Source: Bifidobacterium sp. ESL0784
GTDB taxonomy: Bacteria; Actinomycetota; Actinomycetes; Actinomycetales; Bifidobacteriaceae
DNA: 64,000 bases
Assembly (NCBI RefSeq): GCF_029433295.1
Contig: NZ_JAQTHV010000002.1
Span: forward strand, 372,001 to 436,000
Reading direction: 5' to 3'
Shown here: positions 38,301-46,352 of the stretch, piece by piece
Position numbering within the stretch: the first letter of the stretch is position 1
How the letters are laid out: the number at the start of each line of letters is the position of its first letter
Program-made: the position numbers and the translations under genes
The notes under the pieces: model-generated
Database searches by the model: none
What the model was told of the DNA's origin: nothing
What the model saw: only the letters and a program-made list of their open reading frames with translations

Positions 38301-39975
38301 TGACTTCAAAACCCCGGTGAAGGCCGACATCACGCTATACGCCACATGGATTCGCGTCCATACCGTAACGTTCGTTACCGGCGACGACGACACGATACCT
38401 GCCCAGACTGTCGACGAAGGCTCCCCCGTGACAGCCCCCACGGTACCCAATCGCACCGGTTACCAGTTCGTCGGATGGCAAATCAAGCAAGACGGGACGT
38501 TGACCGACTACGATCTCAACACACCCGTGACAGCCGATATCACCCTGAATGCCAAGTGGGAGAAACTGCCAGGCTGCATAATCGGAAAGACCAGCATCAC
38601 CTCCTGCTTCCCCGACAAGACTCTTGCAGACGCAGTCGCCTATGCCCAAGCCGACCATCCCGGCGTCAACACGACTTTCACCCAAGCAATGATCGATAAC
38701 ACCACACAACTTAGCCATAGCGATGACGGGACCGGCAGATACGCCATCAAGGACCTCACAGGTTTGCAACGGCTCACGAAACTGACGAGCCTGGACCTTA
38801 GCAACAATCAAATCAGTGATTTGTCGCCGCTGTCCGGATTGACGAATCTCCGCTCGCTGAACCTCTCGCACAACCGCATCAGCGATATCTCCCCACTTGC
38901 CGGACTTGGCGGCGGAAAGACTGCCGTAAGAGCGCTTGCAGACCAGACAACGACTTTGCCTAGGACTCGGTCGCTGGCCTCGTCGCCGTCTGCGCTCATC
39001 GGCTCCCAAGGCGATGAGCCGGCCACACTGCGCGACCTCAATCTGGCCGGCAACAGCATCACCGACACGTCCGCACTTTCGGGCCTGACCTCGCTGACCG
39101 ACTTGAATATCTCCGGCAATCAGATCGACAATGTCGCCCCGCTCAGCGATTTGCAAAATCTAACCGACCTGAATATCGCCGATAACAAGGTCGCCGACAT
39201 CAGCCCCTTGTCCGGTCTGAAAAAACTCACCTCGCTCAACCTCGACAACAACCAGGTCGGGGACGTCAAACCGCTCGCCGACCTGGTCGGGCTGACCGAC
39301 TTGAGTCTTGACGGCAACCACATCAGCGACACTGCTCCGTTGACCGGACTGAGTGGCCTCACCACGTTCAATCTAAAGGACCAGAACTCGAGCATCACGG
39401 TGGAGTCCCTTTCGCCGGCGACCATCGAGCTTCCCGAGATGAACCGGGTCGACTCCGCCGAAGCGACCTGTGCGCCCAGCGGCTGCTCGGCCTCCGTCAT
39501 CGCTCCGCAAAGCCTCAGCGGCTACAGCGTAAAAGTAAGCTACCCGGAGGGCACGAAGGAAGGGACACTCAACTTCAGCGAAACCGGTGCGTTGGGAAGG
39601 GCAAGCGGCATCGTCAGCGGCGTCATCACGCTGAAGCTCTCGGCGCCGGAATCCGGTTCCGGATCCTCTTCCGCTCCTGCGCAACCAGGCACGACACATC
39701 CCGGTCAGCAGCCACAGCAGCCCAGCCAACAACCGACTCAGAAGCCGACGCAGGGACCCGCCCCAGCCCAAAAGCACACCGGCCGCATCCCCTCGCCGCA
39801 AGCCCACGGGCGTACTGGCCAAAGGATCTCCTCCACAGGAGCTGCGATAGCTGCTGTAGCCGTGCTGGCTTTACTGCTGCTTGCCGCAGGCCTGACGATT
39901 GTCATCGTGCGACGGCTTTCATCTTCATCGCAAAAGAATGAAGCCAATCAGCAATCGAATGGCCAGCTCAGTTGA
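35305..39975 (+). CDS. Internalin-like surface protein 3 (two LRR domains around B repeats)
   Basis: Longest protein of the window, 1556 aa. Signal peptide to about PTASAAG (residue 34), then a Ser/Thr/Pro/Gln-rich stretch. Cap 1 is [19 protein letters not shown] (near 144), followed by a long, irregular LRR domain (about 180-850). Two B repeats follow (each ending YATW or NAKW). A second cap, CIIGKTSITSCFPDKTLAD, starts near 1092 with a second LRR domain. A Pro/Gln stalk, then ISSTGAAIAAV... and a membrane helix form an LxxTG-like sorting signal variant. The double cap-LRR layout suggests internal duplication or fusion. Its LRR spacing is more varied than in proteins 1 and 2. Confidence 0.86.
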   Translation: MKKTTGPHGLRKALVTGCAAIISMAMLAPTASAAGQPGIFDSSKASEQTASASATLPSEQSVSSPSTQSPSSPAPATKPAPTEKTASPTDTTLKPESSPTASKPAQSEQTTPLSASQQSAQSTPQEQSNSQQTPAPTTPSPSGNCTVGQSTIAQCFPDQNLAKAVAEQEKAKTTSTFTQQMIDQTTKLDLGNKSISSIEGLQLFTKLGDGSEPTKSVGPQDSFYPGDTTIDLSNNKLTDINALSTMTNLRQLNVNNNKISDISPLANIKTLEYADLGHNQIHDITPLKDHTNLRQLFLDRNQITDYDEQANPSAPVNGLDPLASLSGLEELSLSGNKLHGQLIHQDGSPIATSTLAPLAKCEHLVLLDLSSNQIQNLGGYDPYNPGNGYLDINPFFHLRNLSNLNLSDNPIRDITQLQPLHNLGYLNLNGAQLQDETGGWNHSAGLSNLAGLSSLAILGIAFNHISDLSPLTRIAGNNRLVELNISGTQVSDLTPLKDFTNLSNLYIGRGSDETLQTVRQQLGYDQFDPFQRHICKSVYIDGVTHTEYDDQGRPVNTWTWGSDNAQISDITPLSHLNLRFLCLNDTSASDLSALKNMTNLSTLDISSNHQNGNNVNGHFTDLSPLAKLDNLDRLDLEGNKVTSIAPLARLRQLRYINASYNLLTELPSLTNMSQLTTLYANNNHIRSVEPIEDGRIANLSLSNNELTDLTPLKAAGTETLYLDNNHISDLSPLGGHSVGRWILSLSNNQIKTLSGLGPINATYMSLDNNAISDLGNLKGSTFYDLDLLHNKVSDLTGLEGTQINQLELQDNQIKDTTPLTHVQGLSSLSLGGNAISDISPIARLTNLNHINLDNQTVSLPDAGTTSSITMESAKGLDGNHLEPTSLTPENGSYDSTLGTVKWNSIDGVTNVGLTFQTQVAIGKANATFSGTISQKITGVANTTPTPASHTITFDPKGGSAVSNETVSDGGTAMEPNKPTRDGYRFGHWQIKKDGIFTDYDFKTPVKADITLYATWIRVHTVTFVTGDDDTIPAQTVDEGSPVTAPTVPNRTGYQFVGWQIKQDGTLTDYDLNTPVTADITLNAKWEKLPGCIIGKTSITSCFPDKTLADAVAYAQADHPGVNTTFTQAMIDNTTQLSHSDDGTGRYAIKDLTGLQRLTKLTSLDLSNNQISDLSPLSGLTNLRSLNLSHNRISDISPLAGLGGGKTAVRALADQTTTLPRTRSLASSPSALIGSQGDEPATLRDLNLAGNSITDTSALSGLTSLTDLNISGNQIDNVAPLSDLQNLTDLNIADNKVADISPLSGLKKLTSLNLDNNQVGDVKPLADLVGLTDLSLDGNHISDTAPLTGLSGLTTFNLKDQNSSITVESLSPATIELPEMNRVDSAEATCAPSGCSASVIAPQSLSGYSVKVSYPEGTKEGTLNFSETGALGRASGIVSGVITLKLSAPESGSGSSSAPAQPGTTHPGQQPQQPSQQPTQKPTQGPAPAQKHTGRIPSPQAHGRTGQRISSTGAAIAAVAVLALLLLAAGLTIVIVRRLSSSSQKNEANQQSNGQLS

Positions 39976-39993
39976 AATCAGATAGCAAGGGAC

Positions 39994-40046
39994 GGAAACG
40001 GCAATCAGGATACGGCGAAATAATCGCCATCCTCTTTACCGTTTCC
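39994..40046 (+). terminator. Terminator after surface protein gene 3
   Basis: GGAAACGG (39994-40001) pairs exactly with CCGTTTCC (40039-40046), with an inner GGCGA/TCGCC pairing. CATTTTTC follows. Confidence 0.75.
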
Positions 40047-40204
40047 CATTTTTCTATTGGCCTGCGACGCGCCATCTTCCGTTTGGCGCAAATCCATACT
40101 TCAAGATGCAAAATTTCACTCTAAAGCAAAGTCAATCAACATTTGTTATTACTGTAACGTGATAGTAATCATTTATTTGAAATCATAAATTAGGGATCCA
40201 AACC

Positions 40205-42280
40205 ATGAGCAATCCAACAAGCAACATTTCAAAACTGTCCCATGCCGTCAGGCAAGTCTGCACCATCGGCGTTGCGGCATTGGTCGGCATCGCAACGCTG
40301 ACACCGCTTTCGGCCGAAGCGGACGAAACCACGCAGGGCTGTGTGACCGGGCAAAGCACCATCGCCCAATGCTTCCCCGACAAAAGCCTGGCAGAAGCCG
40401 TCGCAAGATCCGCCAGCGCCACGACAGGCACCAATATCGCCACCAATTCGACATTCACCCAAAAAGTCATCGACAGCACCACCATCGTCAACGACGGCGG
40501 CTACGACCACCCATCATCGCCCACAGCAAGCCTTGACGGTCTTCAATACCTCACCAACCTCGGTCAGCTGAACCTGCCCGGCAACAACATCACCGACATC
40601 AGCCAGCTGACCGGACTCACCAAGTTGTCGGTCGTCGACCTGAGCAACAACCAGATCGAGGACATCACCCCGCTGCGCAACCACCAAGAGCTGACCAGCC
40701 TGAACCTGGGCCGGAACGCGATCACCGACGTCAGCGCACTGGCAGGACTCGCCAAGCTCAATGAACTTGAAATCAACAACAATCAGATCACCGCGTTTTC
40801 CGGCCTCAAAACGCTGCCCGCCATGGAAAGCCTCGACGTCAGCGATAATAAAGCCACCAGCACCAAACCCCTTGCCGGACTCACCAGCCTCACCAACGTC
40901 AAACTGAACGGCAACCAGATCGACGACCTTTCGGGACTTGCCGACCTGAAGGCAATCACCACGCTTGAAGCCAACAGCAACAGGATAACCGACACGTCAA
41001 CGCTCGGAAACCTGACCAATCTGACCTACCTCGACCTCAGCGGCAACAGCATCAAAGACCTTTCCGGGCTCGGCAGGCTTTCGGCACTTAACGAGCTTCA
41101 ACTGCAAGACAATCAGATTTCCGTCGTGACCCCGCTGGAAGGACTTACCAATCTCACCGGCCTCGATCTCGACACCAACGCGATCTCATCGACGGACGGA
41201 TTGCAGAAGATGACCAAGCTGACGAATCTGAACCTTGCCGGTAACAAGATTTCCGACATTTCCGCGCTGTCCGGACTCACCGACCTTACCTACCTCGATC
41301 TGGGAGACATCAGCCAAGGCAATCTTGTCAGCAACCTCAAACCGTTGAGCCAGCTCAAAAAGCTCGACTCACTGAACGCCGCGCACAATCGCATCGCCGA
41401 TCTTTCGGGCATTGAAGGGCTTACTGGCCTCACCTACCTGGATCTCAGCAGCAACATGATCGTTGACACCAGGCCGCTGTCCAAATTGCCGAACCTCTCC
41501 ACAGGAAGCCTGGAGAACCAATCCAGGAATTTAAGCGAATCGAATTCGGCCGGCACATCATCCGCCAATCCAGCGAGTATCCAAACCGCCGTGGCCCCCG
41601 ACGGCTCACCGATCAGTCCCACGAATCTGAAGCCCGCGTCGGGCAGCTATAACCCGAAAACCGGCACCGTCACCTGGACGCAACCCACTGCAGGCAATCA
41701 TGCCAACCTGTCACTGGATTTCTCGGACTACATCCACATTGCCGGAGGCAGCATCCATTTCAGCGGCACCATCACGCGCGATTGCCTCGTCCCGGAAGCG
41801 ACGTCGCACATCATCACTTTCAACTCCAACGAAGGTAGCGCCGTGGCCAGCCAGACCGTCTCCGACGGCAAGACCGCCACCCAACCCGCCAATCCAAAAC
41901 GCGACGGCTACACGTTCCTCGGTTGGCAGGTTGCCGTCGAGCCCGGGCAGAACGGCGCTTCAGACAATGCTTCGAACAATAAGACGGAATACGAAGACTA
42001 CAACTTCAATACGCCGGTGACAGGTGACATCACCCTCTATGCCAACTGGCACAATGACCAGACCGCCTATCCGGCCACGGGATCCGCCCCGCAGCACAAG
42101 CCGTCTCTGAGCGACCAAGTTGTTAACATCGCCAAGGGAGCCGTCGACCTTGTCGGCAATGCCGCCACAGCGGTTGTCAACGGCGCAAAAAATACGGCCA
42201 CGAACGCTGTGAACACCATCGCGAATACGGCAAAGAACGCAGCTCAAAAAATCGGCCATTTCTTCCACCTCGGCAGATGA
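40205..42280 (+). CDS. Internalin-like protein 4 (LRR + one B repeat, no wall anchor)
   Basis: Exported LRR protein of 691 aa. A signal-like segment (about 17-37, ending SAEAD) precedes cap [19 protein letters not shown]. About 14 regular 22-residue leucine-rich repeats (LxxLxLxxNxIxDIxxL) follow, then an Ig-like linker and a single B repeat (FNSNEG ... YANW). The C-terminus has no LPXTG plus helix; YPATG occurs but without a membrane segment. Instead the last about 60 residues (IAKGAVDLVGNAATAVVNGA...) look like an amphipathic Ala-rich helix. It may be released or held non-covalently. Ribosome site AGGGA is weak. Confidence 0.84.
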   Translation: MSNPTSNISKLSHAVRQVCTIGVAALVGIATLTPLSAEADETTQGCVTGQSTIAQCFPDKSLAEAVARSASATTGTNIATNSTFTQKVIDSTTIVNDGGYDHPSSPTASLDGLQYLTNLGQLNLPGNNITDISQLTGLTKLSVVDLSNNQIEDITPLRNHQELTSLNLGRNAITDVSALAGLAKLNELEINNNQITAFSGLKTLPAMESLDVSDNKATSTKPLAGLTSLTNVKLNGNQIDDLSGLADLKAITTLEANSNRITDTSTLGNLTNLTYLDLSGNSIKDLSGLGRLSALNELQLQDNQISVVTPLEGLTNLTGLDLDTNAISSTDGLQKMTKLTNLNLAGNKISDISALSGLTDLTYLDLGDISQGNLVSNLKPLSQLKKLDSLNAAHNRIADLSGIEGLTGLTYLDLSSNMIVDTRPLSKLPNLSTGSLENQSRNLSESNSAGTSSANPASIQTAVAPDGSPISPTNLKPASGSYNPKTGTVTWTQPTAGNHANLSLDFSDYIHIAGGSIHFSGTITRDCLVPEATSHIITFNSNEGSAVASQTVSDGKTATQPANPKRDGYTFLGWQVAVEPGQNGASDNASNNKTEYEDYNFNTPVTGDITLYANWHNDQTAYPATGSAPQHKPSLSDQVVNIAKGAVDLVGNAATAVVNGAKNTATNAVNTIANTAKNAAQKIGHFFHLGR

Positions 42281-42314
42281 TCAAAGCAACGAAACAAGCT
42301 GCTTCGCTTCCTCT

Positions 42315-42346
42315 AAAACCGTCAGAGCCAACGTTCTGGCGGTTTT
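42315..42346 (+). terminator. Terminator after surface protein gene 4
   Basis: AAAACCGTCAGA (42315-42326) pairs with TCTGGCGGTTTT (42335-42346) with one mismatch. It is 35 bp after the stop and ends in TTTT. Confidence 0.85.
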
Positions 42347-42522
42347 GTGGTTCATCACTCGACAAACGCGCTACATTTTTATGGTCATTCATAGCAAAAG
42401 CGCAGAGACCGAACTCTACGAATCACACGTTACGACGACGTAACTGTGATTAGCGCGACAAAGGTGACCATGGCACTGGTTTTACGCTGACTGATACAGG
42501 ACTTGCCACTACACTAGGCGTT

Positions 42523-44061
42523 ATGAGTGAACTTAATACTTGGGTGAACCCTCTGCGCGATCCGCGGGACCTGCGGCTGCCACGCATTGCCGGCCCCTGC
42601 AGTCTGGTGATTTTCGGTGTCACCGGCGATCTAGCCAAAAAGAAACTGCAACCGGCCATTTACGATCTGGCCAATCGCGGCCTGTTGCCGCCGAGCTTCG
42701 GGCTCATTGGTTTCGGCCGCCGCCCGTGGAGCAACGAGGAATTTGCCAATTTTGTCAAGGAAAACGTGAAGGCCCACTGCCGCACGCCGTTCCGCGAATC
42801 GACCTGGGCCAACCTGGCCAAGGGCATGCGTTTCGTGCAAGGCACATTCGACGATAAAGCGGCCTTCGAGCGTCTGAGCCAGACGGTCAAGGAACTCGAC
42901 CGCGACCGCGGCACACGCGGCAACCACGCGTTCTACATGTCCGTGCCACCGAGCGCCTTCCCCATCGTCTCCAAGCAACTCGCCGATTCCGGTCTGGCGA
43001 AGTCGAACGACGATGCCTGGCGCCGCGTCATCATCGAGAAGCCGTTCGGCCATGATCTCGAAAGCGCGAAGGAACTCGACCGCGTCGTCTCCGAAGTCTT
43101 CGACCCGAGTTCGGTCTTCCGCATCGACCACTACCTCGGCAAGGAAACCGTGCAGAACATGCTGGCGTTGCGTTTCGCCAACTCCATGTTCGAGCCAATC
43201 TGGAACTCCAACTACGTCGACCACGTGCAGATCACGATGGCCGAGGACATCGGCATCGGTGGCCGCGCCGGCTACTATGACGGCATCGGCGCTGCACGCG
43301 ACGTAATACAAAATCATTTGCTGCAGCTGATGGCCTTGACCGCGATGGAAGAACCAGTGAGCTTCGCCGCCTCCGACCTCACCGCCGAAAAGACGAAGGT
43401 GCTTTCCGCCGTCCGTCTGCCGAAAGACCTCGGCGCTTACACTGCCCGCGGTCAGTACGCGGCCGGTTGGCAAGGCTCAGAGGAAGTCTGCGGCTACCTC
43501 GACGAAAAGGGCATCGACAAGTCCAGCACGACCGAGACCTACGCCGCCATCACGCTTGACGTCGATACGCGCCGCTGGGCCGGAGTACCGTTCTATCTAC
43601 GCACCGGCAAACGCCTAGGCAAGCGCGTCACGGAAATCGCCGTAGTCTTCAAGCGCGCGCCGCACCTGCCCTTCGAGCAGACCGCCGTACGCGAACTCGG
43701 CAACAATGCCATCGTCATCCGCGTGCAGCCCAACGAAGGCGTCACCATGCGTTTCGGCGCAAAGGTGCCAGGAGCCACAGCGATGGAGGTCCGCGACGTG
43801 TCGATGGACTTCAGCTACGGCCAAAACTTCACCGAAAACTCGCCCGAGGCTTACGAACGGCTGATTTTGGACGTTTTGCTCGGCGACCCGCCGCTCTTCC
43901 CGACCACGAAAGAGGTAGATTTGAGCTGGCAGATTCTCGATCCAATCGAGGAATATTGGTCCACACTCGCTCAGCCGCAGCCTTACCGCGCCGGTACTTG
44001 GGGACCGAAGGAAGCCGACGAAATGCTTGAGCGCGATGGACGCCATTGGAGGATGCCATGA
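42523..44061 (+). CDS. zwf: Glucose-6-phosphate 1-dehydrogenase
   Basis: Oxidises glucose-6-phosphate to 6-phosphogluconolactone with NADP. It is 512 aa, normal length. The nucleotide motif GVTGDLAKKKL is at residues about 32-42, and the active-site signature RIDHYLGKE is at about 201-209 with the catalytic His following. It is overlapped at its stop by opcA (ATGA), so the two are translationally coupled. With opcA, pgl and gnd it makes the oxidative pentose phosphate route, the main NADPH source beside the fructose-6-phosphate shunt in bifidobacteria. Confidence 0.98.
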   Translation: MSELNTWVNPLRDPRDLRLPRIAGPCSLVIFGVTGDLAKKKLQPAIYDLANRGLLPPSFGLIGFGRRPWSNEEFANFVKENVKAHCRTPFRESTWANLAKGMRFVQGTFDDKAAFERLSQTVKELDRDRGTRGNHAFYMSVPPSAFPIVSKQLADSGLAKSNDDAWRRVIIEKPFGHDLESAKELDRVVSEVFDPSSVFRIDHYLGKETVQNMLALRFANSMFEPIWNSNYVDHVQITMAEDIGIGGRAGYYDGIGAARDVIQNHLLQLMALTAMEEPVSFAASDLTAEKTKVLSAVRLPKDLGAYTARGQYAAGWQGSEEVCGYLDEKGIDKSSTTETYAAITLDVDTRRWAGVPFYLRTGKRLGKRVTEIAVVFKRAPHLPFEQTAVRELGNNAIVIRVQPNEGVTMRFGAKVPGATAMEVRDVSMDFSYGQNFTENSPEAYERLILDVLLGDPPLFPTTKEVDLSWQILDPIEEYWSTLAQPQPYRAGTWGPKEADEMLERDGRHWRMP

Positions 44062-45032
44062 TTATCAAAATGCCCGATACCGAGACCAGCGCCATTGCAC
44101 GCAAAATCGACGAACTGCATCAAGAGCGCGGCGAGGCCGGCAACGACCGCGTCCTGACGCTGATTATCTCGACGGATGAACAAGAGCTCGAGAACGCCCT
44201 GAGAATCGCCAATTCAGCAGGCCGCGAACATCCGTGCCGAGTCATCGCCATCGTGCCGAACAGCAAAGAGCTGCCCTTCTGCGACGTTGACAAAGAGCCG
44301 GATTGCTATGTCACCGATTCAGGCGAAAACGAGACCGACCTGGACGCACAGGTTCGATTTGGTGCCGACGCCGGGGCCGGAGAAGTCATCATCCTGCGCC
44401 CACGCGGCGGACTTTGCCAGCATATGGACACGTTGGTGATGCCTTTGCTGGTGCCGGATGCACCCGTTGTCACTTGGTGGCCGACCAACCCACCCGAGAA
44501 CCCGTCCCGCGACCCACTGGGCGCCATGGCCGGAAGCCGCATCACCGACGCACTGCGTTCCAAAGACCCTGACAAGACCTTTGCCAAGCTTCGTGCCAAC
44601 TGGGAGCCGAAGGACGTCGATTTCTCCTGGACACGCCTGACCACTTGGCGCGCGATGCTCGCGACCACCACCGACCAGCCGCCACACCTGCCGATCGAGT
44701 CCGTCAAGGTCAGCGGTCAGCCTGATTATTTGCCAGTGAAACTGTTGGCCGCATGGCTTGCGCTGAAACTTAACGTACCTGTGGAGCTCGGCTATGTCAC
44801 CGGCGCCGAGGGCATTACCGGCGTCTATCTGAACCGTTCCGATGGTGTGATTTCGTTGGAACGCCCGGATTCGCGCGAAGCCGTAATCAGCCAACCCGGT
44901 CAGACACCACAACGCGTGTCCATGCCGTTGCGTTCGCTCGAGGACTGCCTGAGCGAGGAACTGCGTCGCATCGACCCGGACGAGGTCTATGCCGACGTGA
45001 TCCGCACGGGCTGGGACATGGTGCAAGGCTGA
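44058..45032 (+). CDS. opcA: Glucose-6-phosphate dehydrogenase assembly protein OpcA
   Basis: Actinobacterial/cyanobacterial OpcA, 324 aa, needed for assembly or activation of glucose-6-phosphate dehydrogenase. The family core is seen in LPFCDVDKEPDCYVTDSG, VVTWWPTNPPENPSRDPLG and SWTRLTTWRAMLA. I chose the ATG at 44058, which overlaps the zwf TGA. An ATG four codons earlier is also open. It is always next to zwf in related genomes, which supports the call. Confidence 0.93.
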   Translation: MIIKMPDTETSAIARKIDELHQERGEAGNDRVLTLIISTDEQELENALRIANSAGREHPCRVIAIVPNSKELPFCDVDKEPDCYVTDSGENETDLDAQVRFGADAGAGEVIILRPRGGLCQHMDTLVMPLLVPDAPVVTWWPTNPPENPSRDPLGAMAGSRITDALRSKDPDKTFAKLRANWEPKDVDFSWTRLTTWRAMLATTTDQPPHLPIESVKVSGQPDYLPVKLLAAWLALKLNVPVELGYVTGAEGITGVYLNRSDGVISLERPDSREAVISQPGQTPQRVSMPLRSLEDCLSEELRRIDPDEVYADVIRTGWDMVQG

Positions 45033-45071
45033 AAACCGGAAAACCGATAATTCCAGACAACCAGAATATTG

Positions 45072-45109
45072 GAATGCCGCAAATTCATTGATCTGAGTTT
45101 GCGGCATTC
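45072..45109 (+). terminator. Terminator after opcA
   Basis: GAATGCCGCAAA (45072-45083) pairs exactly with TTTGCGGCATTC (45098-45109) around a 14-base loop. Stop codon 40 bp before. Confidence 0.82.
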
Positions 45110-45169
45110 TGCTCATCCACCCATATCATCGACAATCGGGCTGCTAGCCGATAACTGCGAAAAGCTAAA

Positions 45170-45217
45170 TGTTGCTTTTTTACTTGCGATAAAGATGCTT
45201 ATAAGTAAAAAGCAACA
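45170..45217. promoter_or_regulatory. Inverted repeat upstream of pgl
   Basis: TGTTGCTTTTTTACTT (45170-45185) and AAGTAAAAAGCAACA (45203-45217) pair with a single bulged T. It lies about 95 bp before pgl, too far from opcA to be its terminator. It could be a regulator site or a leader hairpin. Confidence 0.45.
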
Positions 45218-45310
45218 AATAGAACCGGCGTTCTCCGGGATTTGAATGACTTAGCGCCAATATCCGACTTCCCTCCGATAAACTATGTAGCAGACGACAA
45301 ACAAGGAGAC

Positions 45311-46132
45311 ATGATGGCTGATCGAAAACTCGAAGTATACAAGGACGCGGAAACCGTGGCCCAGGCCGCAGCACAGCGCACGTTGCTCGCCATTCTGGAC
45401 GGACTGGGCCAGAGAGACGACCGGGACGGAGCAAAACCGCTTCGCAGCCGCTATGACATTGCGCTGACCGGCGGAACCGACATCTTGCGAGCGTTGACCT
45501 ATATGGCTTCCAACCCGTTGGTCGATGCCATCGATTTCAGCCGCGTCCACTTCTGGTGGGGCGACGACCGATTTGTGGCCGCGACCGATAAGGACCACAG
45601 CTCGTATCAAGCACGCAAACGCTTCCTCGACAAGTTGGTAGCTGACGGACGCTTGCCGGAAAATAACATCCATGAGATGGCTGCAGATGCACGCACCCTC
45701 GAACAGGTCGCCGCAGCCAGCGATGCGGAAAACGACGAACTCCTTGCAAAAGCCACCGCCGATTACGAAGCCGAACTCAAACGCGAACTCGGCGATGAGC
45801 CGACAATGGATCTGCTGATTCTGGGCATGGGCCCCGATGGCCACTTCGCCTCGCTTTTCCCCAACCATGACGCCATCAGGATAACCGATTCGTCGCATCT
45901 GGTCGTTGGAGAATCGCACTCTCCCAAGATGCCGCCGCTGCGCATCTCTATGACCGCACCAATGCTCGCCCGCACCCACTGCACCTGGATGCTCACCTGC
46001 GGGGCCGGCAAGGCCGATGCCACAGCCCACGTCTTCGCCCGTCCGAACAACCCGGCCTACCCCGCAAGCTTCGCCGCCGGAACCGAGGAGTTTGCTTGGT
46101 TTACTACATCTGATGCGGTGACGAAGTTGTAA
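45311..46132 (+). CDS. pgl: 6-phosphogluconolactonase
   Basis: Hydrolyses 6-phosphogluconolactone, second step of the oxidative pentose phosphate route. It is 273 aa. Family motifs are LTGGTDILRAL (sugar phosphate loop), VHFWWGDDRFV, LLILGMGPDGHFASLFP, and the C-terminal MTAPMLARTHCTWMLTCGAGKADA. Two ATGs in a row follow AAGGAGAC; 45314 has the better spacing, and 45311 is given as the outer limit. A longer frame to 45242 lacks a ribosome site. It is separated from zwf-opcA by a terminator and an inverted repeat, so it has its own promoter. Confidence 0.95.
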   Translation: MMADRKLEVYKDAETVAQAAAQRTLLAILDGLGQRDDRDGAKPLRSRYDIALTGGTDILRALTYMASNPLVDAIDFSRVHFWWGDDRFVAATDKDHSSYQARKRFLDKLVADGRLPENNIHEMAADARTLEQVAAASDAENDELLAKATADYEAELKRELGDEPTMDLLILGMGPDGHFASLFPNHDAIRITDSSHLVVGESHSPKMPPLRISMTAPMLARTHCTWMLTCGAGKADATAHVFARPNNPAYPASFAAGTEEFAWFTTSDAVTKL

Positions 46133-46242
46133 AAACAACATCAAAAACATTGGATGATGAAAAAAACAACGCGTCAATGACGAAAATTATATCGTAATTA
46201 TTGATTGCAATACATCATGAAATGAGTTTACCTTCGATACGA

Positions 46243-46280
46243 TTTGTGCCTCCGCTCCCCAAAAGGAGCGGAGGCACAAA
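46243..46280. terminator. Bidirectional terminator between pgl and gnd
   Basis: TTTGTGCCTCCGCTCC (46243-46258) pairs exactly with GGAGCGGAGGCACAAA (46265-46280), a 16-bp GC-rich stem with a 6-base loop, between convergent genes. A-runs before and T-runs after the stem are short on both strands. Confidence 0.82.
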
Positions 46281-46352
46281 CATTAGCGGCCAACTAAACC
46301 AATCAACTGATTAATCAGCCAGCCAAGCCGATCAAAAAGTCCGAGTCCGCAA

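Noticed and set aside
41900..42080. YPATG in protein 4 as a sortase signal
   Set aside because: It lies over 70 residues from the C-terminus and no hydrophobic helix with basic tail follows.
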